The notes under the pieces are model-generated. The model had not been told where the DNA came from, ran no database searches, and saw nothing but the letters and a program-made list of their open reading frames with translations. This document shows positions 43,601 to 54,870 of a stretch of 64,000 bases of DNA, in pieces. Position 1 is the first letter of the stretch. Each line of letters opens with the position of its first letter. The translations under genes were made by a program, and so were the position numbers. Source of the DNA: Chlorops oryzae (lineage: Eukaryota > Arthropoda > Insecta > Diptera > Chloropidae); the NCBI GenBank assembly GCA_020466095.1, contig CM035807.1:22562198-22626197 (forward strand). The letters are read 5' to 3'.

Positions 43601-45502
43601 CTAAATCCAGCGAGAGTGAAGATCAAGGGATTAACACAAATTATTGCTGGATGGATGACCACGCCCACTGAAATAATTTGTGCAAAGGACTTGCATGATT
43701 TAAGAAAAAAAAACAAAAAGAAAAAACAGCTCAGACCTTCAAATATATCCAACCTAACCTTGAATCTCTTTTAAAAAAATCAGACTTTGGAGAAGTTTTT
43801 ATAGTACAGCCCAAAAAAGTAAAATGAACTTGTAAGACCCAGGCGTCTCACTCTGCTTTCTGTGTGTTTTCGGGGCGGTCGAACCAGAAATTCACTTCTA
43901 TGTAACTCAACCGAGTCTAGGATGCGCCATAACCTCAAAAAAGAAGCCGGAAAACTTTACCAGAGGATGATTTATTGAGGTTATAGTTGAATTTGTTGCA
44001 AATGGAGCTGTATAGCCAAAAAAAAACTTTGTTTGTTTGTTTTAACATGGGTGTTTCACTATGTTTGTCATATGTTTTCGAGGTCGGTGAATCCGAGTTT
44101 GAGTTCTATATAGCTCTATTGGCTCCCGATTCAGCTATAACCACAAAAAGAATCCTCGAGCGGGGTTTAGGGTTTTTTTTTTTTGAGGTTATGGCGAATC
44201 GTAGACCAACTTGCCTCGTGGTATCACAACGGGCCAATGTGAGGCCTAAGTGTGCCACCCTAACCTTACCTAACGCCGACAATTTCACCTACGCTCTAAA
44301 GAAGGGAATTGCATAGCTTTCTCTCAATACGGAATCATAAATTTGGACGAGCAATTCACTTTTGATCATGACAAAAAGACACTACCGAATTACTGAAAAC
44401 CTACATGGAAACAGAGCACCGATTTCTCCATTTGAGTCACCGAATGCGACGGCTCAAAATGAGACGCAATTGCCATTTGGATCCGCAAATCGTTGTCGTT
44501 GGGCTCGAAAGAAAAAAGAAAAAAAATCCATTATATAAATACATTCAGTACGATCGATCTCCAAGGTCAAAATTCATGACATTACAAACGGAAATCTGAT
44601 GTGAAGTGTTGGAACGAGGCTAAAAAAAAGCCTAAGCCTAAGCCATTCACAGTGACGCAGCATCCGACGCGGATGCCGACGTGCGTTCATTGAGGATGCC
44701 GTTAAAGTTGTTCGAATTGTTTATGCAAACATCGATCTGAGAATTACCGAATTCTCGAAAAAAAAAAAAAAAAAAATTGTTTAAATCCAAATCGCTTTGG
44801 TATACATTGCATAACACTAAATAATTCATTTTCGAGGTCTGAGATGCTCGGAGATGCTGTAGAGAACGTAGAGATGTGGTTACCAAGCGTTTCCTTTGTC
44901 ACTGTGGCTCTAGCCAGTTCTATGGTACTAATAAGTTCGTCAAACACAAGTGAGCGACGTTTTTGGGTATGGCCAATTATCAAGACTGGGGAATTTTTGG
45001 AGAAGAAAAACATTTTTTTTTCAATAAAAAATAAAAAATAAATAAATAAAAAAATTAAAAAAATAAATGTAGAAAAATGAATAGAAGGAAACTGAAAACG
45101 ATTTCGAGAAAACTCAGCGTCGTCACTGAGAACACAAAACTCACCCAAAATATACTTGGAACCGAGGTTGTGCAGGTTACAGAACTGATAGTAACAATAG
45201 AGGACAGCTGTGCAGCGTATGATTGTCATCAAGATGACATCCGCTGCATTGTACTCCGCTTCGAGTCCCTCGCAGTTCTGGCTCCAGCCACGGCATGGCC
45301 GATGTCGACTCGATGTAACTGGGGCTGATGGAGCGAGCGTGGCGCCGCCATCTGCCCCACCGCCGCCGACTCCACTTAGCGGTGCCTGCTGTTGCTTGTC
45401 AACTGTGAGCATGCAAGCCGTCACTGTCAGGAGGGCCACAATAACCTCCCACGGATGTGATGCACAGAACTCTCCATGAGCTCGGAACAGTCGTCCAATC
45501 AT
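40623..45502 (-). CDS. Hmgcr: 3-hydroxy-3-methylglutaryl-CoA reductase
   Basis: Converts HMG-CoA to mevalonate with NADPH in the ER membrane; in insects it feeds isoprenoid and juvenile hormone synthesis rather than sterols. Coding exons: 45502-45145, 43453-43366, 43242-42667, 42578-41254, 41127-40758, 40695-40623; 2,790 nt, 929 aa, all junctions in frame. The N-terminal membrane region starts [19 protein letters not shown], chosen over an in-frame ATG 27 codons upstream because conservation begins here; exons 1-3 carry the sterol-sensing-type segment ([35 protein letters not shown]). Catalytic motifs: [27 protein letters not shown] (Glu), [10 protein letters not shown] (Lys), GQDPAQNV (Asp), LVKSHMRHN (His), all intact. 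Slightly longer than the Drosophila enzyme (916 aa from memory), mainly in the glycine-rich loop and linker. Confidence 0.97.
43840..44330. repeat. Dispersed repeats in Hmgcr intron 1
   Basis: Two copies of a block with TCTCACT(A)TG, GTGTTTTCGAGGTCGGTGAA and TATATAGCTCTATTGG (about 43845-43915 and 44045-44150), plus a CCCTAACCTTACCTAA end. Related copy at 47205-47295. ORFs here are non-coding shadows. Confidence 0.6.
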
Positions 45503-47290
45503 TGCTGAAATTTCGATTGTCGCTTGTTTTCGCTTTTCCCAAATACCAATCTCAATCAAAATCCCAGTCTCAGCCTCAATCAAATATTGAAAAATTATTT
45601 TTCCTTCGAATGGCAGAGAAGTCGTCTTCTGCTGCTCTCATGAAAGCTGATATGTCACAAAGCACTCACATATGCTCTCCTTCTGCTTCGATATGTGTTT
45701 ATAAATATAGTCACTTAGGAATATAAATATTGTGCGTCACGTTTTACTTATTTCCTTTTTTATGTGTTGTTGTCCTTTGTGGTTGTCAAATGCATTTGGT
45801 TCAGGATTGACACAGCACACTCAAAATGGAAGACTGAAAATATAGATGCAAAAATGAAGGAAATATTTTAATAAGCGATTGGAAATTCTATTATAATATA
45901 ATTCGAAGACTAGCAAAATGTCCTTCAAATTTTGGTTTGATATAAAAAGGTCTTGCCGACTCAGCCCTTTGAAAGGGCTTTTAAAGTTTTGCTATCTAAC
46001 GCTGTAGAAATCGACTCTTATTGCAGAGTTTCCTGGAAATATCCTTGGAAAATCCTTTTTTGTAAGCGCTTTTTCAAAATTTTATATCTCAAGAACTAAG
46101 TATTTAAGATGGAAAGATGAACCAAATAGCGGCTGATAGGTAATAAAACATGAATCCATTTTTTTTTTGTAATTTTACACTGAGAAAAAAAAAATTTAAT
46201 AATTTTTAAAAAAGTGTATATCCGTTTTCGCGACACCTTAAAGTATAACTTTTCACCAATAAAATTTTTATGAAAATCAAAAAGTTCCTTTTTGAGATAT
46301 TCACAATAATGTAAGTGCACATAGATGCTCTCATTACTACCTATTTATGCTGCGGTTGACATGCGTATGCAGTACAAATTTGCAAAAAATGGTAGAAAGA
46401 CAAATTACTCAGGGGCCGCAGCCATGTATACCTTTTAAAATATATGCCACTTTATATCTTTGGACTCCCAGGCTTGCTATAAAAGAGAAACATAAAAAAA
46501 ATTTTTTTTTCATTTGAGTAGAGAGACTCATTCTTAATTTGTCCCTCAAGTGAAGTGAGTTCTATGCAATGTCCTTTTATATTTTTCCATAATCTTTTTA
46601 ATAAGGTTATCCCACTACAGAGGTCAAGGCTGCCGTTTGCGTTTTCAGAACTGAAGGTCAGAGTTAGCTTTTTTGTTGTTTATAAGAAATATTGAAAATG
46701 AATATTGAAAGTTGAAATTCAGGAAGAAGACTGTGGCCAGTTTAAAGATAACGAGTTAAGGAAGAAGGCCTTCTTAAAATTTCTGAAGCTTCATTTAACT
46801 GAAAACGTGAACGAATCCAAAATGTATGATGAGGTATGAAAAAAGATGTGTCCAATCAATAAAAGTATTTTTTTTTTTTGGCTCCCTTTCAGGTTTTATA
46901 AAACTGTCCAAGCATGGAACGTGACCTTATGTAAAATGACATTTCTTGCACGAGGATAAGAGGAATAGCAACTTAAGTCGACTTAAGCTCATCATGAATT
47001 ATTGAAACCATTGAACTCTTTTCAAAGCGATGTGTGTTGAGGTCAAGCCCTCCTCATCCAGGCAAGAAATAAAATCCCGTTTAACATGAAAATGATCACA
47101 TAGTGTCGGAGAGACTTTAGAGAGACTTTTTTGACGTTGATCCCTTTCCCAAATGTACCTACAATGTGAGTATCGTGGACTATCCGCTCGTAATAATTAC
47201 ATAGCCCCAGGAGTCTCACTATGCTCTATATATGTGTTTTCAAGGTCTCTGTATACGAATTTGAGGTCGATATATGTATATAGCTCTATT
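45503..47290. other. Upstream flank of Hmgcr, no further gene
   Basis: Probable 5' UTR and promoter in the first few hundred bases, then AT-rich DNA. The intronic dispersed repeat recurs at 47205-47295. No ORF with family similarity. Confidence 0.4.
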
Positions 47291-47880
47291 GTCTGAAAAC
47301 TATCGATAGTTTTAATTCAAGATTTACTTTGAAAATGTGGTGCTGGCATTGACAGAGAGCGCTTTTTTGAAATGAACAAATCCCTAAAAAAATGGCCTTA
47401 TTTTATAAATGGCGATTTTAGCATTCATGAACGATCACGCCGATCACGGAAATTCTTGACCTTTCACGAAATTCACGCTCACGAAAATAATCGATTACCA
47501 ACATTATTAATTAGCAGAATTTTCGATTATCAATATTATCGATTACAAAAAATACCGATTACTCAATACGAAAATAATCGATTACCAAGCTATTAATTAA
47601 CAGAATTATACATCACCAAAAAAGCAATAGAGCTGGGGAAACAATCGATACTATCGATGGTTTCAAACAATCGAAAACGTCGATGGTTTTTGAAGATTAT
47701 CGATAGTTTTGATTCATGGACATTTACTTCAGCATTGAAAAGGTGATGCTGGCCGTGACTGAGGACTTTCTTCTTTTTGAAATGCACAGATTCCAAAAAA
47801 ATGCCTTAATTTATATTAGGGCGAGCCGCTCGAAAATTCATCTTTCGATGATCAAAATTATCGATAATAGAAACTATCGA
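47290..47880. repeat. ATCGAT-rich degenerate tandem repeat
   Basis: Many ATCGAT, CGATTA and CTATCGATAGT motifs. A block of about 75 bp (TTTACTT...GTGCTGGC...TTTTTGAAATG) occurs at 47325-47400 and again, diverged, at 47728-47810, indicating a 400-bp duplication. Confidence 0.6.
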
Positions 47881-48780
47881 TGATGATGATGAGGTTGGTG
47901 ATGATGATGATGATGGTGGTGGCGAGGTTGGTGATGATGATGGTGAGGTAAGTGATGATGATGATGATGGTGAGGTTAGTGAAGATGATGTTGTTGATGG
48001 TGATGTTGATGGTGATGATGATGTTGATGGTGATGATGATGATGGTGTTAATGTTGATGATGGTGTTGATTGTGATGGTGATGATGGTGTTGATGATGAT
48101 GGTGGTGATGTTGATGATGGTGTTGATGGTGATGATGGTGATGTGGTGTTGATGGTGATGATGGTGTTGATGGTATTGATGTTGGTGTTGATGGTGATGA
48201 TGTTGTTGATGGTGATGATGGTGGTGATGATGTGATGGTGATGAGTTGGATGGTTGATGTTGTGTGATATGTTGTTTGATGGTGATGATGTTGTTGATGG
48301 TGATGATGTTGTGATGGGTTGATGGTATTGATGTTGGTGTTGATGGTGTGATTTGTTGATGGTGAGATGGTTGATGATGGTGTTAATGGGTTGATGTTGT
48401 TGATGGTGATGAAGGTGTTGATGGTGTGAGTTGGTGGTTGAAGGTGTTGATGGTGTGAGGTGTTGATGGTGATGTTGTGGTTGATGATGGTGTTGATGGT
48501 GTTGGTGTTGATGGTTGATGTTGATGGTTTGATGTTTGGATGGTGATGATTTGTTATTTGGATGGTTGAATGTTGATGGTGATTGAAGGTGTTGATGGTG
48601 TGAGTTGTTGGGTGATGTGTTGTGATGGTGGTGTGATTGGTGGTTGATGTTGTGAAGGTGTTGTGGTGATGATGTTGTTGTGGTTGTTGATGGGGTGATG
48701 ATGATGGTGTTGAGGGATGTTTGTGGTGATGCATGGATGGTGATGATGTTGTTGATGGTGATGATGGTGTTGATGAGGTG
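47881..48780. repeat. GAT/GTT simple-sequence array, copy 1
   Basis: About 900 bp of GATGGTGATGATGTTGTTGAT-type hexamers and nonamers. From about 48240 the 3-bp register is broken repeatedly by single-base gains and losses, unlike copy 2. Long open frames on both strands are a property of the repeat, not genes. Confidence 0.9.
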
Positions 48781-49805
48781 TTCAAATTTGAAAATATACC
48801 TTCCGATAGTTCTCCAGCTCTACTGAGATGACTGAGAATTTCTTCAATTCATGGCTTTATATACGTTTCCGAAATCATGAATTCAGTGAGAATTGTAGGA
48901 ATTTTTGAAAAATGTACCATTTATCGGGGTAGTTTTGCTTTGGAGGAAATACTGATTGGAAATTTGTTTTTAGGACGAATACCATCAAAGGGAACTATGA
49001 GCGTATTCGGAGGGTGTTTTGGGGGTTCAAGCCCCTCGAAATGTTCGGAAATACAAAGGGGATTGAGAAAATGATCTCGGTGGATAGTTTTGTTATGCCC
49101 CAAACCACTTCTGAAATAATTTTCTGTGTCGGTGCGTTTCCATGTCCCACGAACCCCACCATGGCTTGTTTTAAATCAGCCCTCGGACTTAACAAGACAT
49201 AGATCTAGGCAGTGATGCCAACTTAGCGCTTGTCGCACTAGATCTAGCGCTTTTGGAAGGCCCGCGGCGCGAAAATTCTTTTTAGCGCTAAGCTATTTTT
49301 GCGCGAAATCTAACGCTTTTTCGTTGCGTTCATTAAAGTTTTCAAATTAGTTTTTCCTTCAATTTTTAACATTGTATAACGTAAGCAAGTATTGCTTCTA
49401 ACACAACAGCTGTAAGATCAACCAATGATGAATCTGGCAGCTTTAATTTTGTGATTGCGTTTAGACTAGAGAAACATTGTGCGTGACTATAGAATGGCAT
49501 ATGGGAAAGAAAGAGATGGTTGTTTGGTGCCTTAGTCGCATCGTTTCTAATCTAAACGCAGACTTGTAAAAAGCATATTTAATCATTTGTTTTATATCAA
49601 ATATTCAAAGAAAAAACACCAAAATATACTATGATCTTTTTACAAAAACAACAAGTTCCTTTCGAAAAACGCTTTTTTTGTTGGTTGATTTAGCGCTTTT
49701 TCAAATTAGAAATTGGGAATCATTGATTTGCGGTGGTTTTTAGCGCGTTTTTCAAAATTAATCAGCGCTTTTTCCATCTGACGAGTTGGCAACACTGCTT
49801 AAGTG
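48781..49805. repeat. Duplicated 1.0-kb flank, copy 1
   Basis: Matches 50555-51586. Differences are mostly missing single bases in runs (for example AAGCCCCTCG versus AAGCCCCCTCG, TGTCCCACG versus TGTCCCCACG, GTAAGCAAG versus GTAAGCCAAG). Includes the MITE at 49210-49797. Joins directly to the second array at 49806. Confidence 0.9.
49210..49797. mobile_element. hAT-like MITE rich in AGCGCT, copy 1
   Basis: 588 bp. Ends CAGTGATGCCAACT and, inverted, CAGTGTTGCCAACT. AGCGCT(TTT) recurs about ten times, mostly near the ends, like subterminal binding repeats. No target duplication was found. Confidence 0.72.
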
Positions 49806-50554
49806 ATGATGTTGTTGATGGTGATGATGTTGATGATGGTGGTGATGATGGTGTTGATGGTGATGATGTTGATGAAGGTGTTGATGGTGATGATGTTGTT
49901 GATGGTGATGATGTTGATGATGGTGATGATGGTGGTGATGATGGTGTTGATGGTGATGATGTTGATGAAGGTGTTGATGGTGATGATGTTGTTGATGGTG
50001 ATGATGTTGATGATGGTGTTGATGGTATTGATGTTGGTGTTGATGGTGATGATGTTGTTGATGGTGATGATGGTGGTGATGATGGTGTTAATGGTGTTGA
50101 TGTTGTTGATGGTGATGAAGGTGTTGATGGTGATGATGTTGGTGGTGATGAAGGTGTTGATGGTGATGATGGTGTTGATGATGATGATGTTGATGATGTT
50201 GATGATGGTGTTGATGGTGATGTGGTGTTGATGGTGATGATGGTGTTGATGGTATTGATGTTGGTGTTGATGGTGATGATGTTGTTGATGTTGTTGATGG
50301 TGATGAAGGTGTTGATGGTGATGATGAAGGTGTTGATGGTGATGATGTTGTTGATGGTGATGATGTTGATGATGGTGGTGATGATGGTGTTGATGGTGAT
50401 GATGTTGATGAAGGTGTTGATGGTGATGATGTTGTTGATGGTGATGATGTTGATGATGGTGATGATGATGGTGTTGATGGTGATGATGTTGATGGTGATG
50501 CAGGTGTTGATGGTGATGATGTTGTTGATGGTGATGATGGTGTTGATGATGGTG
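49806..50554. repeat. GAT/GTT simple-sequence array, copy 2
   Basis: About 750 bp in clean 3-bp register throughout. Same repeat type as 47881-48780. Translates as Asp/Gly/Val or Met/Leu/Val repeats on one strand and Ser/Thr/Pro or Ile/Thr/Asn repeats on the other; not a gene. Confidence 0.92.
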
Positions 50555-51586
50555 TTCAAATTTGAAAATATACCTTCCGATAGTTCTCCAGCTCTACTGA
50601 GATGACTGAGAATTTCTTCAATTCATGGCTTTATATACGTTTCCGAAATCATGAATTCAGTGAGAATTGTAGGAATTTTTGAAAAATGTACCATTTATCG
50701 GGGTAGTTTTGCATTTGGAGGGAAATACTGATTGGAAATTTGTTTTTAGGACGAATACCATCAAAGGGAACTATGAGCGTATTCGGAGGGTGTTTTGGGG
50801 GTTCAAGCCCCCTCGAAATGTTCGGAAATACAAAGGGGATTGAGAAAATGATCTCGGTGGATAGTTTTGTTATGCCCCAAACCACTTCTGAAATAATTTT
50901 CTGTGTCGGTGCGTTTCCATGTCCCCACGAACCCCACCATGGCTTGTTTTAAATCAGCCCTCGGACTTAACAAGACATAGATCTAGGCAGTGATGCCAAC
51001 TTAGCGCTTGTCGCACTAGATCTAGCGCTTTTGGAAGGCCCGCGGCGCGAAAACTTCTTTTTAGCGCTAAGCTATTTTTGCGCGAAATCTAACGCTTTTT
51101 CGTTGCGTTCATTAAAGTTTTCAAATTAGTTTTTCCTTCAATTTTTAACATTGTATAACGTAAGCCAAGTATTGCTTCCTAACACAACAGCTGTAAGATC
51201 AACCAATGATGAATCTGGCAGCTTTAATTTTGTGATTGCGTTTAGACTAGAGAAACATTGTGCGTGACTATAGAATGGCATATGGGAAAGAAAGAGATGG
51301 TTGTTTGGTGCCTTAGTCGCATCGTTTCTAATCTAAACGCAGACTTGTAAAAAGCATATTTAATCATTTGTTTTATATCAAATATTCAAAGAAAAAACAC
51401 CAAAATATACTATGATCTTTTTACAAAAACAACAAGTTCCTTTCGAAAAACGCTTTTTTTGTTGGTTGATTTAGCGCTTTTTCAAATTAGAAATTGGGAA
51501 TCATTGATTTGCGGTGGTTTTTAGCGCGTTTTTCAAAATTAATCAGCGCTTTTTCCATCTGACGAGTTGGCAACACTGCTTAAGTG
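50555..51586. repeat. Duplicated 1.0-kb flank, copy 2
   Basis: Second copy of 48781-49805, ending CTTAAGTG at 51586, after which the sequence becomes unique. Confidence 0.9.
50988..51578. mobile_element. hAT-like MITE rich in AGCGCT, copy 2
   Basis: 591 bp, same ends and structure as 49210-49797; duplicated with its flanks rather than transposed separately. Confidence 0.72.
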
Positions 51587-51934
51587 TCCCATTTTACAAA
51601 CCAAATGAGAATTATAGGCGTCATGCTGACATTTTATTATATCGATAGCTTCGGATAGAAAGGGCGTAACTCATTATTTTGCTACTTTACAGGAGAAGGA
51701 AAAAACTTCATAAAATCGCAAAGGTTAGATATTTAAAAAAAGTTTAAACGCAAAGTCAATTAAATACTACGCACGAAATTTGTGTTAGGCTTGAATTTTT
51801 ATTTTTTCTGTGTTTCGAGCAGTTTTCTGAGTTAGGGCTTTTTGATATCAATTTTCGTTCAAAACACGTGAGTTAGGTCTTTGTACGCAAAGTTTAAAAT
51901 ATAAATAAAATTATAAGATGCGATCCAGCACTAT

Positions 51935-52180
51935 ACTATAACCAATAATATCGGTTAGTGGTTTCTATTGATAAAATTAATTCAAAACAAATATTTTTTG
52001 AAACGCATTATTCACTGTTTTCACGTTCGTGTCTTGAGTCTTTGCATGCATACAGACCAAGAGAGACATGCAAAGACTTAAGAAAGGAACGTGAAAACAG
52101 TGAATAATGCGTTCCAAAAAATATTTGTTTTGAATTAATTTTATCAATAGAAACCACTAACCGATTTTAATGGTTATAGT
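51935..52180. repeat. Large inverted repeat (foldback)
   Basis: Arms of about 110 nt running from ACTATAACCA through CGGTTAGTGGTTTCTATTG and CACTGTTTTCACGTTC to a loop of about 20 nt near 52057, with few mismatches. Confidence 0.85.
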
Positions 52181-52490
52181 CTCAAAAAACTCGTCATAGA
52201 TTGAGGTTTGCGGCATTTGAGTAGAAAATTTATTTTTTTTCTACTAGGGTCATTATTTGGCCAGTTAGGGGATGGAACCCAAAATTCAGTTTAAAAAAAA
52301 ATAATAATTATAACATAATATTAAAACATACCAAAAACGAATCCAATATTCTTCATATTAGGCTCGTTTAAAAGGTACTTGTGTAAATTTTTCGAATATA
52401 CATACTGAAAATGCTCGTTCTTGTTCCTACGGCATCTATATTATAGATTGAAGTTCGTGAGGCATTTTTCTTTAATTTAAGCCTATTTTT

Positions 52491-52970
52491 GTATGGGGAC
52501 CCCCCTAAGGAGGGGAGATAGAGGGTAGGTATGTTTAAAGAAAATACTTGGGGTAAAAAAATAATGGGGGTCGGTCATATATATCAGCCCCCTAGGAGGG
52601 GTTTGACTGTAGTGACAGGCATTTTGTCTGAAATTGTGATAAAATTAAGGTAATTTTGTATGGGTGACCCCCTAAGGAGGGGAGATAGGGGGTCAGTATG
52701 TTGGGAAAAAATGTTAATGAGACAAAGTTAATGGGGGTCGGTCAAACATTTGACTCCTCTAGGGGCACTCTGGGGCTAGTTAGGACAGTGGGGGGAAAAT
52801 TCATAAAAAAATTACTTTTGTATTGGAGCCCCCTTAAGGAGTGGATATAGGGGGAAGGTATGTTTGGATAAATTGTTGGGAATAAAAAAATAATGGTAGT
52901 TGGTCCTACATTTGACCCCTCTAGGAGCTACTCTGCTTACAGTAACATCAAAAATTTAGAAAAAAATCAA
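52491..52970. repeat. Three tandem repeats of about 165 bp
   Basis: Units begin near 52491, 52659 and 52820 with GTATGGG.GACCCCCTAAGG-like sequence, followed by GGGGAGATAGGGGGT and GGGGGTCGGTC. Units are clearly diverged. Confidence 0.8.
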
Positions 52971-54018
52971 AAATTAAATTTTTCAAATGACTTGATGCGT
53001 GACATTTTTTTACAAAATAACCTTAAAATTAGTAATTTATGAAGTCTTTACACTGAGCGAACGATACCATGATTTTTTTAAAAGGGCGCATTGTTATTCA
53101 CAGTCCTTTTGATTTTCGAGCAGAACGAAAATTTCAAAAGAAAAATTGTTGAGTCAACAACATTTTGGGTTGATTTGAAAGGAATTATGTTTAATTACAT
53201 TTCTTTTCGTTCGGTATAATTCTCATTTGTTTTATAGAATAGGACATATAAGATATGTATTCATCTTAGAACTTTTTAAGCATTGCGAAAGCAGTCACGA
53301 CAACGGAGTGACCAAGTCGGATGAAGTTCATCCGATGGCTATTTTTTGGGGTTATGTTCAGCAGAGGGCTCTGTGGGCATTTGCTTTGAACTTTGAATGA
53401 ATTTGTTATGACATTTCTTCTTGTATAGATATTTTAAAATTTTTTTCTTATTTTAAAAATTATCTTGTTATTTCAATTATGTCCGTGGTTAGTTCAACAA
53501 TTTACATTTAAATCCATTTTTGAAAATTATCATGTCAATTCGACCTGAAATATGGTTGATTCAAAAGGAAAATCTTTATTTTTTTCAACAAGAAAAATTG
53601 TTAAATTAAAAATATTCCTTGTTGAAGCCGTTTTGTATGTTTTTCCTTTTGATTTAACCAGTTTTCTGGTTGATTTTTTTCTCAGTGTAATAAAATTTCA
53701 TCGTACTATGATACAGGAAAAGAGTTTCAAAAAAAGTCATCACCCTAATGCACACGCACAGTTATGAATGTTAATTTATAGGTCTCGCCATCACTGGCGT
53801 AGTTGAACGTCTTTTTGTGAGTTAGGGCTTTTTTCTTTCGCAAAATTGTTCGCTATGAGTTAGGGCTTTTTTAAAAGTAACTATAACTTCGGTATTTTCA
53901 ATCAAAGGTCGTCAATTTTTTTGGAGGGGGTGTATTTGAGAGTCGACCATCAGAAAATGCAAAAATCTCGTTTTAAAAAAAAAATGAGTTACGCCCTTTC
54001 TATCCGAAGCTATCGATA

Positions 54019-54870
54019 TGCACTGATGCGAGAACGAGTGGTTTTTTCCGTTTTGATAGAATTTTTCGATTTTACCTTTAACCAAAAATAACTTCAAATG
54101 TTTACAAAGGAATTTTCACTGATCACTTTCCTAAAGAAAACAGAAATAAAGAGATTTTTTTTCACTATATAAGGGAAAAGAGTCACCAAAATACTGCCTA
54201 GCATCAGTGCTGGTTAGAAAGTATGGAGAATTGAGCAAGAAAGGTTTTAAAATTCGGCTTCTTGTATATTACCACGTGATATTAAATGAGGAGGGATACC
54301 TATGCAGAGTATTTTATATTGAATTTTAAAATATATCTTCCGATAGTACTATCGATATTTCAGACTATCGGCTATCGAGACTATCGATAGTTCTCCAGCT
54401 CTAGATGATTATAACTTACCCAACTTCTCTTGCTACCTACATCACGGCGTTAGAAATCTTCACAAAATCTGCGAGTTATATGTGTCCTATTTTACAAACC
54501 AAATGAGAATTATAAACGTCATGCTGAACTGAGTATACCATGTTTACAAGGTATGGAAAATTGAGTAATAAATGCTTTAAAATTCGTCTTGCTTGTATAT
54601 TACCACGGGCTATAAATTGAGGAAGGATACTTTTCCACCATATTTTATTAAATTTTAAGTTTTTATTATAGGAAAATCATTCATTTTTAAATTTGAAACT
54701 TTTTGGTGGATATTTAAATGTTCAACAGCTCAAACATGTTTATTCAAACCACTATTAATTTGCCAACCTTTGTTTAAATTTTAAATTATAATTTTCGATA
54801 GTACTAACGATACTATCGATGGTTCAGATTATCGACTATTGAGACTATCGATATCCAAGGAGTACTGTAA
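54019..54870. repeat. Degenerate repeats with ATCGAT motifs
   Basis: Blocks at 54225-54300 and 54555-54630 are related (GTATGGA.AATTGAG, AAAATTCG.CTT, TTGTATATTACCACG). CTATCGATAGTTCTCCAGCTCT-type sequence at about 54375-54400 is shared with 48800-48825. No gene. Confidence 0.55.

Larger units (their letters stand above)
51642..54016. mobile_element. 2.4-kb TIR element, non-autonomous or decayed
   Basis: Perfect 34-bp terminal inverted repeats starting TCGATAGCTTCGGATAGAAA, flanked by TA (51640-51641 and 54017-54018). GAGTTAGGGCTTTTT occurs near both ends (51830, 53819, 53856). Inside lie a large inverted repeat (51935-52180) and three tandem repeats (52491 to about 52970). No transposase ORF. 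The surrounding sequence TTACAAACCAAATGAGAATTATA recurs at 54491, so it landed in another repeat. Confidence 0.88.

Noticed and set aside
43084..45041. ORFs in Hmgcr intron 1 and extended ORFs at exon edges
   Set aside because: Read-through of exon ends into introns or repeat sequence; not conserved and inconsistent with the splice model.
48048..50605. Long open frames of 245-290 codons on both strands
   Set aside because: They are translations of a 3-bp-register simple repeat, open in several frames at once, with no start context or non-repeat domain.
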